Source of the DNA: Hanleya hanleyi
Lineage: Eukaryota > Mollusca > Polyplacophora > Lepidopleurida > Hanleyidae
Assembly (NCBI GenBank): GCA_036873755.1
Contig: JAVTVY010008073.1
Location: 310,001 to 374,000, forward strand
DNA: 64,000 nucleotides
Direction of reading: 5' to 3'
This document shows, piece by piece, positions 10,339 to 21,034 of this stretch; positions within the stretch are counted from its first letter, which is position 1; each line of letters begins with the position of its first letter. The notes beneath the pieces are model-generated. The model saw only the letters and a list, made by a program, of their open reading frames with translations, was not told the DNA's origin and ran no database searches. A program made the position numbers and the translations under genes.

Positions 10339-12419
10339 TGTAACGATCACACACTCTGGCCACCATATAATGTAATTGAAATACACTATAGTGATGCTCA
10401 GAACATGTACCGGTCAGGATAGCGGTTAATTATACACTTCTCGAACATCTCAGTACTTCTTGGTACATCTCGGTACTTCACAGTACGATACTTCGATATA
10501 ACGTCTAGGATTCTGACACCACAGAGATATCTGAACTCATAGGATAGGATAGGTTGAACTTAAACTGCATAGATGAAGTTAACACCGTGTTCAAGTTTCA
10601 ACATAATAAAGGTATGGTTTTATTCGCCATAGAAAACACAAGATGTATATTGTATAACGTGATGAAACGTGATGCAAACACTTGCATTAAACTGGTCAAG
10701 TAACCTCTGTGTATACATATAATATACGACACATGAATTCTCATGGATGGGTTATGGGTAGTTATGGGTGGTTACAGGTCACTCGTCATCTCTGTATACA
10801 CTTCAGAATAACACCACTTCAGTGTAAATAACCTGTAACAGCATACAGGTGTTATGGGTTTATCACTGTAATACCCCGTAACTGCTTACGGGTATTACGG
10901 GTTTGTTATGGGTATACTTCCTCACTAGGTATGCTTGTAACACAGGTACAACATCAGAGTAATACTCCGTAACTTCTTACGGGTATTACGGGTTATGGAC
11001 TTGTTACGGGTTCTGGGTTTTGTCATCTATGAATACTCAAAACATAGTTGCACCACCCCGTAACTTCTTACGGGTATTACGGGCTATAGACTTGTTATGG
11101 GTTTTTATGGGTTCTGGGTTTATTCATCTATGAACACTCAAAACATCAGTTGCACACATCCGTACCACCCCGTAACTTCTTACGGGTATTACGGGTTAGG
11201 ATTATTCATCTCTAATAGTCATCATAGGACAGATACATCTGTAACACCCCGTAACTCTTTACGGGTTTCTTACGGGTTACGGGTTTCTTACGGGTTATGG
11301 GTTTGTTACGGGTTTTTATGGCTCATCTCTAAAATGTAGGGGACATCAGTTTGGTGGGGTAAGGCTTCTTTATTTGTCACTCAGTGCCATATCATCAGAG
11401 TAAGAACCCATATTGTACCTTATTGGTAGGTCTTCACGGTGAGAAAGCTTATAGCAATCTGTCATCAGTGAGAAAGCCAAAGTCGCTCAAGTCGTCTTGT
11501 CATCGTATTTATACTCTCCCGCTCGTGCGGTCATTCGGTACAACTCCACCTATCGGGAACTTTCCCAACTACCAAAACACTGTACAGCCATCCATAAGAG
11601 TTCACTCTACGGCTTATTAAACATTTCACAGTCAATAATTCCAAGAGAATAAATAACTCTTATGTCTCTGAGAATAATCAGAACGTTAGTTATCACTAAC
11701 AGTGACAATAAATAAGTATAGCAAGATACGAATCTGTCTAGATATGTCATCATGAAACAACATGGTGGTCATCGGCCAGAACTTGTCGGCTAAGATGCAT
11801 AGAAACGGCTATAACTCCATAAAAGAATTATGTCATCACCTGTCAGCAAATGCTAATGATCTGTACCAAACACTGATACAATCCATCAAGAAAACAGCTG
11901 TTAAAATTACTCTGAATTGATCAGGTGAGCGTTTTACAGACATAAACGAAAATTAGGCCATCGATAACACATTTACATGTTATGCTTCTGTACTGGAAAA
12001 ACGATCTCAATATAACTCTCCATAGAACAAAACAGTACAGCATAAGCTGGTCGTCTCATTACCCTCTGCTTAATTGTCAGCCTTCCATGGCGACAATAAA
12101 CCACAAAAACAACAAATCTAGAACTTCGAAACAGCAGAAAGTTACATTACGCTTATCATTTCAGCAAAAATAGATAGACATGTACATTACTCACTTACTG
12201 TCAAAATAATACCGTTATATACAATTCTGTGTGGAGTAGGTTCTCACCAAATAACATTTCAAGTTAACCCAGATTTATATACAGATTACAGGTACATGTA
12301 TTGTAGTCTAAATCTCGGCATTAACAAGTGAAAGTGGCATCATGTGAATGTTTCACCATAATGGTTTAGCTTTTACAGTCATATTTACCACATTGAATAT
12401 AACATGTATCTCAAATGCA
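10339..12419 (-). repeat. Candidate 3' LTR of the gypsy element
   Basis: On this strand the element edge is TGTAACGATC at 10339, exactly where gene 2 is broken. The other edge is placed at ...AAATGCA (12419) because a pyrimidine tract TTTGTTTTCTTCTTCC follows. Read on the coding strand, that is a polypurine tract next to an LTR starting TGCATTTG. A ~2.08 kb LTR is long. With no 5' LTR to compare, the inner edge is uncertain. It contains a GTAACTTCTTACGGGTATTA repeat block. Confidence 0.55.
10745..11325. repeat. Tandem GTTACGGGT repeats inside the LTR
   Basis: Roughly five irregular units of ~100-110 bp built on CCGTAACTTCTTACGGGTAT, with flanking GGTTATGG and TTGTTACGGG words. They may explain the unusual LTR length. 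Confidence 0.75.
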
Positions 12420-12504
12420 TTTGTTTTCTTCTTCCAGGTTGACACGTTATCACAGTAGCTCCTCCATGGCTTTGCTGCAACCTTCTTAGCTTATCTCAGC
12501 CTAT

Positions 12505-12680
12505 ATGAATTAGGTTACGTCTAATTCATATCATCTAATTCATCTTCGCAACTCCTTATAAAGTATACATGAATTAGGTTACGTCTAATCTATATCATCT
12601 AATCCATCTCCATCTACTGGATCAATCAACATTCATGAATTAGGTCACGTCTAATTCATGTCATCTGAATCATCTTCATC
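12505..12680. repeat. Short tandem repeat between integrase end and LTR
   Basis: Three units of about 60-70 bp around ATGAATTAGGTTACGTCTAA and TCATCTAATTCATC, between the pol stop and the candidate polypurine tract. Confidence 0.7.
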
Positions 12681-12799
12681 ACCACCATCAACTGGGTCAA
12701 TCAGCTTTGGTAAACCATCCTTCTTGGCTTTTAACACAGCCTTCTGGGCCCACTTAAGGGTCAAATCACCCTGATATGGCTTCAATTTGTTGTGGTGAA

Positions 12800-13204
12800 C
12801 TAAACTATTACGTAATCGAGGTCATTAACTCGAAACGTCACGACATAGGGTCCTCCGTAAGGACTCTGAAGCTTAATGCTCTGCCCCTTCTTCCGCATCT
12901 CGTGGAGATACCACACGTAATCTCCAGGCTGATATTGGTGTAACATCCCTTTAGCATCACAGGATTTCTTCTGTCGTTACACTGCGATCTTTAAATGCTT
13001 GCGAGCAAGGTCATGCGCATGCTGCATCTTGTCTCGTAGCTGATCGACGTACTCACCATATGACGTGATCTCACCATTATCAGTATCACCACTGCCAAAT
13101 ACCACCTCTGCAGGAAGTCTCATCTCACGGCCTAGCATCAACAAGTTGGGGGTCAGCCCAGTAATTTCATGTGGAGCTCTGTAAGCAGCAGCGAGGCATC
13201 CCAA
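12800..13204 (-). pseudogene. Gypsy integrase, C-terminal part with GPY-type module
   Basis: It continues the integrase after the stop near 13226. The stretch has AAAYRAPHEITGLTPNLLMLGREM, here given only as the typical post-catalytic segment (AYR...H..TG.TP..L..GRE). After another in-frame stop at 12974-12976 comes a GPY/F-like end (GDYVWY, then SPYGGPYVV). The frame closes at 12800-12802. Two nonsense codons make it non-functional. Confidence 0.8.
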
Positions 13205-13222
13205 ATGAAGGTCCCACTGTCG

Positions 13223-13807
13223 TTATTGGCCTCTCAGGTAAGCACGAATCATCCTTACCAAGGTTCGGTTGAAACGCTCAACTTTCCCATTACACTGTGG
13301 ATGTCGGGCAGATGTTCGAGTTTTCCGTATTTCCAGTAAGCGGCAAAGCTCGACAAATAATACACTTCGATAATTAGAACCCTGGTCACTATGTAAATCT
13401 AGTGGACAACCAAATCGGCTGATCACTTCATCCAAAATCTTCTGCGCACACGTAACAGCAGTCTGATCAGGTATGGGGAATATCTCGACCCAATTCGTGA
13501 AGTGATCAGTCACTACCAGTATAAACCTATTCCCACGAGGCGTCTTTGGGAAGTGTCCGAGAACATCCGTCGAAAGTCTGTCAAGCGGTGCTCCGACCTT
13601 TATGTCTCCAAGAGGAGCTCTAGGGGTATGGGTAGGCATCTTATTCGCTGCACACGAATCGCATCGGCTCACCCAGTTATTTACGTCTTCACGGATACCC
13701 CACCAATAGAACCTCTGCAGCGCTTTCTCTCTGGTCTTCTTTCGCCCTAAATGCCCAGCAAGAATGCTGTTATGCATCTGCCGCAATACATGGTCTCTCA
13801 AACTCAA
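13223..13807 (-). pseudogene. Gypsy integrase: HHCC zinc finger and DDE core
   Basis: The HHCC finger is visible as HLGRKKT...CDSCAANK. The catalytic core has Asp in STDVLGHF, Asp in HSDQGSN and Glu in GKVERFNRT, with spacing as in retroviral-type integrases. The segment is out of frame with the upstream RNase H ORF (a break near 13810-13860). It ends at a stop after RAYLRGQ. The active-site residues are intact, so the breaks look fairly recent. Confidence 0.9.
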
Positions 13808-15347
13808 AGGTACTAGAAATTGCCAATGTGGTCACATTCTTACGGACAAATCTTCGGAATAAGACCCCGTCTTTGACTTCTAAATTGTCCCAGCAATTCC
13901 AGTAATGCCTAGTGGCTGCACTCGACGCACAAACTTCAGATCCATAGGGTCGTCTTCCTGTTTCGAACCATCTCAAAACAGGCCCTATATTTGGGTCATC
14001 TAGTTGCTTCTTGCGTAACTTGGACATGGCATACCCTTGTATCCATGGAGTCTCGACCACTCTACTACACACGTCTCGAGTGTTACACCCTCTGCTTAGG
14101 TTGAAGTATCTATTAACTTCATCACGACACGTAAGCCAGAGTGTCCACACTAACCCCAGGAGTCGTCTGAAAAAGGATTTTGTCTTGTATTCCGCATCCA
14201 CTGTGTTTACCTGTTTCCTATGTTTAGGAAAGATACCTCGATTTCCCAAATCATCGTTCTCACTAAGGTCTTCTAAAGTGATGACACTCAGGAATAACAT
14301 CACCATCTTTATAACGTACTCAACCACACGTTTGCACATCTTCACAAAGACCGAAGGCCACACACGAACTGTAACATCAGTGGCAACTCTCCTCACTTCG
14401 TCTACAGTTTCTGCCTTAGACTTTTCCACTAATGAAGATTGCATCTCTACGGCTCTCTTCTGGCACCGCGTACATGGACCACACTTCAGAGATCTGTCCT
14501 GCTCCGAATCTAGGCACTCACAGTCTCTTGGGTTCGGGCATCGGGACATCGCGTCAGCATTCCCATGACGTTTACCAGGCCGGTACTCAATTTCAAAATC
14601 GAATGCTGAAAGGATCTCTATCCATCGAGCAATCCGATTTTTTGGCTCCTTTAAACTGAACAACCATCGCAATGCTTGATGGTCTGTTCTCACCAAAAAT
14701 CTCTGACCCAACAGATAGTGCTTAAAATACTCCGTGAAGTATTTTACTGCAAGCAACTCTCTGTCAGTAACACAATAGTTCTTCTCAGCCTTATTCAGTG
14801 TACGACTCGCATAGGCTATGACACGTTCTTCTCCGTCTTGTACCTGAGATAGAACTGCTCCTATGCTGACATCACAGGCATCCGTATCCAGTATGAATTT
14901 ACAATCATCTCGTGGATATGCAATAATATCCGGACTCGTCAAGGCTTCTTTGATTCCGTCAAATGCCTTCTGACAGTCTTCCGTCCATCTGAATGGCTGG
15001 TTCTTCTTTGTTAACTCAGTAAGGGGTTGAACCATAAAGGAGAAATTCCGCACGAAACGTCTATAGTAATTTCCCATCCCTAATATGGCTCGTACTTCTG
15101 TCACGTTCTTAGGAACAGGCCAATTCAGAATTTTCGACACATTATCGGGGTTCGGTAAAATGCCGTGTTCTGAAATGACGTGACCCAGAAACGTTACTTC
15201 TTTCTTCAAGAGGTGGCACTTCACAGGTTTTAGCTTCAACCTAGCCTCTCGTATTCTCTGAAGAACTTCTTTCAATCTTTCTGTGTGCTCGTGGAAAGAT
15301 CGACCATACACCACCACATCATCAAGGTAAAAAGACATTTGACCCAC
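13770..15347 (-). pseudogene. Gypsy RT C-terminal part, RNase H and linker
   Basis: It begins at the RT catalytic box (YLDDVVVYG). It continues through the thumb/connection (FLGHVIS, then GNYYRRFVRNFS) and an RNase H of the gypsy type (ILDTDACDVSIGAVLSQ, YCVTDRELLAV, RTDHQALRWL). It ends with a long linker after the HGNADAMSR motif, typical of Ty3/gypsy. It is one base out of frame with the upstream RT segment. Confidence 0.93.
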
Positions 15348-15697
15348 TGTAAACCACTAAGAGCTAATTCCATGACACGTTGGAAACAAGCCGGTGAATT
15401 TGAGAGCCCGAATGGCATGGTCGTGTACTCGAACAGGCCAAATTTCGTGCAGAACGCGGTCTTAGGAATGTCTTCTTTCCGTATTGGCACCTGATTATAT
15501 GCCGAAGTGAGGTCGAGAGTGGAAAACCATCTCGAACCTTCTAAAGCATCTAAACAGTCCTGAGTACGAGGTAAGGGGAACGCATCTTTACGAGTTACCG
15601 AATTCACCAGGCGATAATCAACACATGGTCTGACTGACCCACATTTCTTCTTCACTAGCACTATCGGAGAAGCCCATGGAGAAGTTGAAGGTCTCAC
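15272..15697 (-). pseudogene. Gypsy reverse transcriptase, N-terminal fingers/palm
   Basis: Contains SPWASPIVLVKKK, RPCVDYRLVN, STLDLTSAYNQVPI and TMPFGLSNSPACFQ, which are RT motifs 1-4. The frame is lost near 15340, just before the YLDD box, through a single-base indel. A stop at about 15701-15703 separates it from the protease ORF. Confidence 0.93.
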
Positions 15698-15703
15698 ACT
15701 TCC

Positions 15704-16867
15704 TTACTTCACTAACTTCTCAAGTGCTTTCCGATCTTCACCCGCAAATGCTAGAGGCAGTCGTCTGGGTGGCTGCTTAATCGGTTTAGCATCTCCAGTG
15801 TCAATAACATGCTCAGTGAGATGTGTTAGTCCCAAATCAGTATCATCTTTTGAAAACACATCTTGAAACTCCGTCAAGATCTTTCCCATAACCTCAGATT
15901 CGTCTGACTTCAGGCCCTTCACCGTCTCATTGTAAAGCTCAGTAAGATGGGGCGGAATACAGAATGAGTCCACTCTCTCATTATCGCTGGTATTCACACC
16001 CTTAGTCATCTGTCGGGTTACCTCAGGCTTTGCAACATAGTCACGGGACATCGAAAGTCTTCGAATACAGTTATAATCATCTCCGGCCATCTCATCTTCG
16101 ATATCAACTAGCACTTGGATATCGGAATTCGATACATTCTCAGCATACCCCACACAGGTATCCTGATTTATCGACTTTGCCTCAGAGAAGGGATTCAACA
16201 AACGCACTTTCACAGTGACATTATTAGCAACGTCAACAACACTGGAGCACAAAACAAGATTGGTCTTCTCAGCAAAATGGGGAAATGGTCCTATAACCAT
16301 ATCTTCATCATCATCATTCTCGCTTCTGTCAATAAGGACATCTATGATAGCTTCACTCATTCCCGGAATGATGTAATGATCTGCAGCACACACTTCCCTC
16401 ACCCTAGGTGGAGGAATCTGCTCTAATGGAATTTCGACGTTATCCAAGATCATGTATCCCTCACTCAGTAAAAGATCGGCCGCACCACCCGACCTCTTCT
16501 GCAGAATATCGGCCCCCAATGGCACATCATCTTCGATATCGGCTACAGCAAGTTCTTCATCTAATCGAAGTGACCCTAAAGACATATCGAAAATGCCCGT
16601 ACCCTTATGATCAAGACTTCTACCGTTTGCGCAAACAAACGTTTTAGACCCAGCATCATTTAGTTTGGGACGTCTGTCCTGTGGTATTTTTGAAAAAACA
16701 CCATCAGAAACTATAGTCTTCGTCGCTCCAGTGTCTACTGTATATGTCACATTTACACCCTGTAATGTGCCCTTAACATAAACACCTTCAGACTTCGGGC
16801 GTTGTCGTCTCAATGCCACATGACCAGTGATTTGATCATACGGATTCGTCATTTTCATAGATGTCAC
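15704..16867 (-). pseudogene. Gypsy aspartic protease and pre-RT segment
   Basis: A retropepsin-type active site is visible as VTYTVDTGATKTIVS (Asp-Thr-Gly), about 40 residues in, followed by a ~300-residue region before RT. The upstream gag ends at 16906, about 40 bp away, so the pol frame is separate or reached by shift. The ORF closes at a nonsense codon just before RT. Confidence 0.88.
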
Positions 16868-16905
16868 ATCAGATAGGCCTTCATCTCGTGGGACCGACTC
16901 CCGGC

Positions 16906-18432
16906 CTAATGGACTGGCCCCTGGCAGTTTGGTGAAACAGACTTCTCACCAGTGGTATGCCCAGGCACTACAGAAACTGGCTCATATCTTCGATTCATCT
17001 GAGCTCTAGGTACGAACGGTTTCGCGGAAACCTGTAATTGACCAGACAACTGGTACATACAGTCGCGAATAAAATAGTCACCCCCACATCGGTAACATCC
17101 AGTGAAAGCTGCATGGTTACGAGTCATCCCTGTATCATGACCAGACACATTCAAGGGTTTTGACATGGTTTGACGTGGAAAATTCCGTCTTGGTGGTCCA
17201 CTACCACTGGAATTCTCCAATTTTCCCATACGTTGATCCAGAGATCCCATCAGTTGGCTCATCTCTTGCCTGAACTTCTGTATCTCGGTCACACATTTGT
17301 TCACATCAGCAGATTTCGTCATATTTTCCTTCGGGGAATCATCAGATTTTGATTTCTTCACAACGTCCTTAGATCTATCACCCTTAGGTCTAGTCTGTAT
17401 ACTGGACCGTACACTGTCATCAGGTATATCCATGCAATCGTCATCTCCGCATTTCACCTTGCGGGCAGTTTTACGGCTTCTTGGATTACTTCCACCGCTC
17501 TCTTGAGAACATCTATGTTTAGCCTCCATAAAACGTACTACTTCAACAACGGCGTCATCAATCGTTTCCGGTTCTTTAATGTATTCCACCTGGAATCGTG
17601 CCTTCTCATCGATAAGACCACCAAGAAACCGTCTCAGTAAGTCTTCACATCGTGTTTCTCGATCACGATTCGAATGCGCTTTATCATAAAGCCGTTTTAA
17701 CTCGGAGGCATAATCCTCAACAGATTCACCTGACTTCTGATTACGATTACTAAATTTAGCACCGTAAGCCTTTGAAGTTTCCACTTTACGGAATCTATGA
17801 TCAAGTTCGTCTACTAACTGACTGAAATCAGCTCTAATATCTCTAGACAACTGACCATACACAAATTCGCCAGCTTTACCCTGTAATCTAGGGAGTAACT
17901 CATCTAATTTCTCGTTAGTTGACCAGTTTCTAAGACGAGCGACATCAATAAACCGATTATACCAAACTTCCCATCTTTCCTGCCCAGTAAATGGAGGAAG
18001 TTTGGCATAATGGTGTCCACTCCGAGCCCTTGTGCTACTTCTCGCACTTGAACGACTAGATTCATCACCGGTCTCATCATCAGAACTACCATCGTCATGA
18101 CGATCGAAAACCCTCGGAGTAGATCTGATAGGATGGGGATCAGAACCTTGATCTCTTCTAGTACCCTTGTGTTCAGTTAACCCTTTAACTTGTTGAACGA
18201 CATCACCCATAACACTACTCAGTGCCCCAGTAAAGTCTTTCATTACCCCACGCATAGCCTCGGTTACTGCTTCAGCGACTTCTTTTCTTACATCAGACGC
18301 ATATCCATCATGCTTAGAAGTAATACCTTCTGAGTGATCTGCGGGTGGCCTCTCTAACGGAGTATCCATTTCTATGAATTTCGCACCATTTAGATCATCT
18401 TCCTCAGTAGCGTCTACGTCACTAGCACTCAT
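16906..18432 (-). CDS. Gypsy gag-like ORF (508 codons)
   Basis: An acidic N-terminus is followed by a retrotransposon-gag core. The core motif is W..F......W, then LLPRLQGKAGEFVY and GESVEDYASELKRLYDKA, around residues 150-290. Near the C-terminus a zinc-knuckle-like CYRCGGDYFIRDC has one residue too few and Phe where the family has His, so the knuckle is degenerate. The frame itself is open. The leader and LTR upstream are gone, so expression is unlikely. Confidence 0.85.
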   Translation of the reverse strand: MSASDVDATEEDDLNGAKFIEMDTPLERPPADHSEGITSKHDGYASDVRKEVAEAVTEAMRGVMKDFTGALSSVMGDVVQQVKGLTEHKGTRRDQGSDPHPIRSTPRVFDRHDDGSSDDETGDESSRSSARSSTRARSGHHYAKLPPFTGQERWEVWYNRFIDVARLRNWSTNEKLDELLPRLQGKAGEFVYGQLSRDIRADFSQLVDELDHRFRKVETSKAYGAKFSNRNQKSGESVEDYASELKRLYDKAHSNRDRETRCEDLLRRFLGGLIDEKARFQVEYIKEPETIDDAVVEVVRFMEAKHRCSQESGGSNPRSRKTARKVKCGDDDCMDIPDDSVRSSIQTRPKGDRSKDVVKKSKSDDSPKENMTKSADVNKCVTEIQKFRQEMSQLMGSLDQRMGKLENSSGSGPPRRNFPRQTMSKPLNVSGHDTGMTRNHAAFTGCYRCGGDYFIRDCMYQLSGQLQVSAKPFVPRAQMNRRYEPVSVVPGHTTGEKSVSPNCQGPVH

Positions 18433-18464
18433 ATTATCTTCTAGTAAGGTTTTCTCGTGTCGTC

Positions 18465-18698
18465 TTACAACAGTACGTCAGGAAAACAGCCATGGCGATC
18501 TATGAATAGTATACCTTACTACCGCTTGAAATGAAAGGTGACCCCACGCACAGGTCCATCATGAAGACCAAGCGTCACTTGGAAGAGGATATGGGGTTAC
18601 CACCCACCGAGGCTCTGGAAAATGCGATTAGAATGCGCAAACAACTGTTTCAGGACATGCAGCCCGAACAATATCCAGGCTTGCCCGACGAGGACTAG
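18465..18698 (+). pseudogene. C2H2 gene 2, 3' part after the gypsy insertion (P1)
   Basis: TTACAACAG at 18465 restarts P1 gene 2 after the retrotransposon. About 20 bp are lost before AGGAAAACAGCC. A nonsense codon (TAG where P4 has CAG) sits in the IYEQY segment. The rest matches P4 through the final EALENAIRMRKQLFQDM and closes at 18696-18698. Confidence 0.85.
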
Positions 18699-18705
18699 AA
18701 CAAAA

Positions 18706-18838
18706 GGATGGAACTTTCTGAAACGGTGACTTCTGATTGGACAGCCGGGAATACATCTAACGGGCAAGAACGAATATGACTGATGCAAAGGACGGCCTCT
18801 GATTGGACAAGAATCTTCTTGAATTGTAAACCTATCCA
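18706..18838 (+). repeat. Direct repeat A flanking the third ORF (CCAAT-bearing)
   Basis: About 130 bp running from GGAACTTTCTGAAACGG through two TCTGATTGGACA words to GAATTGTAAACCTA. The same sequence recurs in direct orientation at 19325-19460. In P4 it occurs once, after gene 2. It carries two inverted CCAAT boxes just upstream of the TATA box of the ORF at 18910. Confidence 0.8.
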
Positions 18839-18844
18839 TCTCTA

Positions 18845-18854
18845 ACTATAAATA
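18845..18854 (+). promoter_or_regulatory. TATA-like box of the third ORF
   Basis: ACTATAAATA lies about 56 bp before the ATG at 18910, with two CCAAT-type words (ATTGG) upstream. The spacing matches that of genes 1 and 2 in P4. Confidence 0.6.
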
Positions 18855-18909
18855 CGGAAACACGCATGTTAGATGTACATTTCTCACAACCTGTACCAGA
18901 CCCGATCAA

Positions 18910-19191
18910 ATGGAGAAGCCAGCCAATTCCAAGGTAGACGAGCAATCGCTGAAGATTGATGAACAGGTGCCGGTTCCCGCTCGACTTCCCAAAAGAGTTA
19001 CCAAAAGATACCCGCCCATAGCTATGGAAATGATAGATGATTTCTTCAGTGTGGGTTACAGTTCAACCAGGGGAGAGCCCGGAGATTTCCGATACCATCG
19101 GCAGCGATGCCTGACCTGCCTTGAAGGTGTACCCTTGGCCGGGTGTGATCTTAGCACGAGGAGAGAGGAGATTTCCCAGTGGGTGAAGTGA
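18910..19191 (+). CDS. Unknown 93-residue ORF of P1 (gene 3 candidate)
   Basis: It opens MEKPANSKVDEQSL, is rich in Glu, Lys and Pro, and has two Cys pairs near the end (C..C, then GC). I do not recognise the family. Support for a real gene is its context: CCAAT and TATA words at the spacing seen for genes 1 and 2, and an ATG soon after. It is bracketed by direct repeats at 18706 and 19325. P4 has only one copy of that repeat and no such ORF. It could be an intact small gene or the front part of a longer one, since the downstream ~120 bp has no clear continuation. Confidence 0.45.
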   Translation: MEKPANSKVDEQSLKIDEQVPVPARLPKRVTKRYPPIAMEMIDDFFSVGYSSTRGEPGDFRYHRQRCLTCLEGVPLAGCDLSTRREEISQWVK

Positions 19192-19310
19192 GAGCTGCCA
19201 CCAAAGGCCGTTTTTCCCTTGTATGGAAAAATATGATCGCAATTATCACGAAAGACAGACTTCTAACATATGTACAGACAGATGAATGAAAGAGTAACAG
19301 TCATATAGGT

Positions 19311-19540
19311 CACACCGAGCAAAGATGGAACTTTCTGAAATGGCGAGTTCTGATTGGACAGCCGAGAATACATCTAACGAGCGAGAACGAATATGACAGG
19401 ACCAAATGGCGGTCTCTGATTGGACAAGAGTCTTCTCGAATTGTAAACCTACCCAACGCGGCTCCCCCAGCGTGGGTATGATGTAACATTGGGGAGAATA
19501 AGCTATATGAAAACCTGTTGTTGTTGTTGTTGTTCTCTCA
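19311..19540 (+). repeat. Direct repeat B and terminal module of P1, right copy
   Basis: It holds the second CCAAT-bearing copy (19325-19460), then ACCCAACGCGGCTCCCCC, a CTATATGAAAA word and (TTG)n. It is the inverse of 8085-8312 and equivalent to 59340-59560 in P4. Confidence 0.75.
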
Positions 19541-19594
19541 TCCTTGTTGCTGTTGTTGTTCTCTCATCTGTCTATATCATGACATTAAGGCGTT

Positions 19595-19740
19595 ATGCAG
19601 GGCGTACCGACGGACGCTGACGGACCTCACTGCATTTTCAATGAATTAGTGTCTAGAAAAATGAGAGCTTTTGGGATTATTCACCAGGGCGTTGAAGCGT
19701 TGAGCTTGGCGTTGGCGGGCGCTGCTACAAGATGCCACTT
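19595..19740 (+). promoter_or_regulatory. GCGTT-rich promoter-like module, outer copy in the P1 right arm
   Basis: Inverse of 7935-8080. It carries GACGGACGCTGACGG-type words and CACCAGGGCGTTGAAGCG, as before gene 2 in P4. No TATA box or gene follows; satellite DNA begins instead. Confidence 0.6.
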
Positions 19741-20710
19741 GACACGACGCATTCGGGCCCATAGTGGTTTAGTACCCCAAACACACCCCGATGTGTATAT
19801 TTCTATACTACGGCCAGATTGCGCATGCGCAGAATGATGAAACCCGACGACACATTAGTCCAGTCGGATGCTTCAAAATAAGACCTCATACGACACCATC
19901 GGACCCATATTGGCCCATATCGGCCGCAAAATGTCTATTTCCATACACTTGGTCTACTGCGCATGCGCAGAAAGACGATATTCCTACTCCACATCCATCC
20001 AGTCGGATGCTCCTTCCCGAATGCTTAACATTGATACCTCACTTGACTCCATCGGACCAATAGTGGCCCACCTAATCCCCAAAACGCCTATTTCCATTCC
20101 TTTTTCCCACAATTCCCTGTCTGCGACTGCTTTACAATGATACCTCATACGACTCCATCGGCCCATTAGGGGCTCCCCTAGACCCCAAAACGTCTATTTC
20201 CATACACTTTGTCTACTGCGCATGCGCAGAATGACGTAAGTTCCACGTCTCACCCACCCCGTCGGATGCTCCTTCACGAATTCTTCACATTGATACCTCA
20301 TACGACTCCATAGGCCCAATAGTGGCCCACCTCGATCCCAAAACGTCTATCTCCATACCCTGTTCCCACAATTCCCTGTCTGCGCATGCGCAGAAAGTTT
20401 ACAACAGCCGAGACACTAGTCCAGGCGGATGCCCCCTCACATATGCTTCACATTGATACCTCACTTGACCCCATCGGACCAATAGTGGCCCACCTAAACC
20501 CCAAAACGCCTATTTCCATTCCCGTTTCCCACAATTCCCTGTCTGCGCATGAGCAGAATGTTGAACACGGACGACACACTAGTCCAGGTGGATGCTCCTT
20601 CACGACTGCTTTACAATGATACCTCATACGACTCCATCGGCCCATTAGGGGCTCCCCTAGATCCCAAAACGTCTATTTCCATACACTTTGTCTACTGCGC
20701 ATGCGCAGTA
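19740..20710. repeat. P1 right-arm satellite with NRF1-like palindromes
   Basis: About six tandem units of ~150-165 bp with TGCGCATGCGCAG cores near 19825, 19960, 20217, 20383, 20546 (one base off) and 20697. It is the inverse of the left array, with fewer units. Frames on both strands are repeat-driven and not annotated as genes. Confidence 0.85.
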
Positions 20711-20931
20711 TTTGAATTCTGGAGACTACTTTCTGTCCGCGGAGGCTTTCTCCTGTGACCGCATCACCACCAGACCGCATCACAGCGGAAGAATTCAAGC
20801 TCAAAGGTTGTCAAAGGTCAAAGGTAGTCGTCAAAACTTGGCACCCAGCCAAGCGGCCTTGACGGCCTCAGAGGTGAAAGGCCGTGCATGGCCGCTTAGT
20901 AGTAGGGTAAACCTCAATTGAACCACATTGA

Positions 20932-21020
20932 CCTCAGAAATTTGCATAATTGAGGAGGAAATGAGGAGGTGACAGCCAATCAGAAGCGAGTAAAATTTGA
21001 CCTCAGAAATTTGCATATGA
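20932..21020. promoter_or_regulatory. Octamer/CCAAT/CRE module at the P2 left tip
   Basis: Two CCTCAGAAATTTGCAT words (octamer ATTTGCAT at 20940-20947 and 21009-21016) flank AGCCAATCAGAAGCGAG (a CCAAT box). A TGACGTCA CRE follows. It is inverted at 25115-25215. Related modules lie near the tips of P3 (26780) and P4 (57467). Regulatory function is inferred from the motifs. Confidence 0.55.
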
Positions 21021-21034
21021 CGTCACAGGGGTCA

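Larger units (their letters stand above)
10339..18464 (-). mobile_element. Ty3/gypsy (Metaviridae-type) retrotransposon, 5'-truncated, decayed
   Basis: Read on the minus strand the order is gag, protease, RT, RNase H and integrase, then a candidate 3' LTR. It sits inside P1 gene 2. The 5' LTR and primer-binding site are missing: only ~30 bp separate the gag start from host sequence. There is no target-site duplication. Comparison with P4 gene 2 shows ~37 bp of host lost at the junction, with about 20 bp more lost just inside the host side. The coding region has several stops and frameshifts, so this copy is inactive. Confidence 0.9.

Noticed and set aside
14011..14568. 185-codon plus-strand frame over pol
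   Set aside because: It is the opposite strand of the gypsy RNase H/linker region, with no motif of its own.
6655..20900. P1 ends placed at GGTTATAGTATAGG, the first inverted match
   Set aside because: Flanks there are inverse rather than direct repeats. After removing P2 and the 485-bp insert, homology continues to 6093/25328, where a true 6-bp duplication is found.
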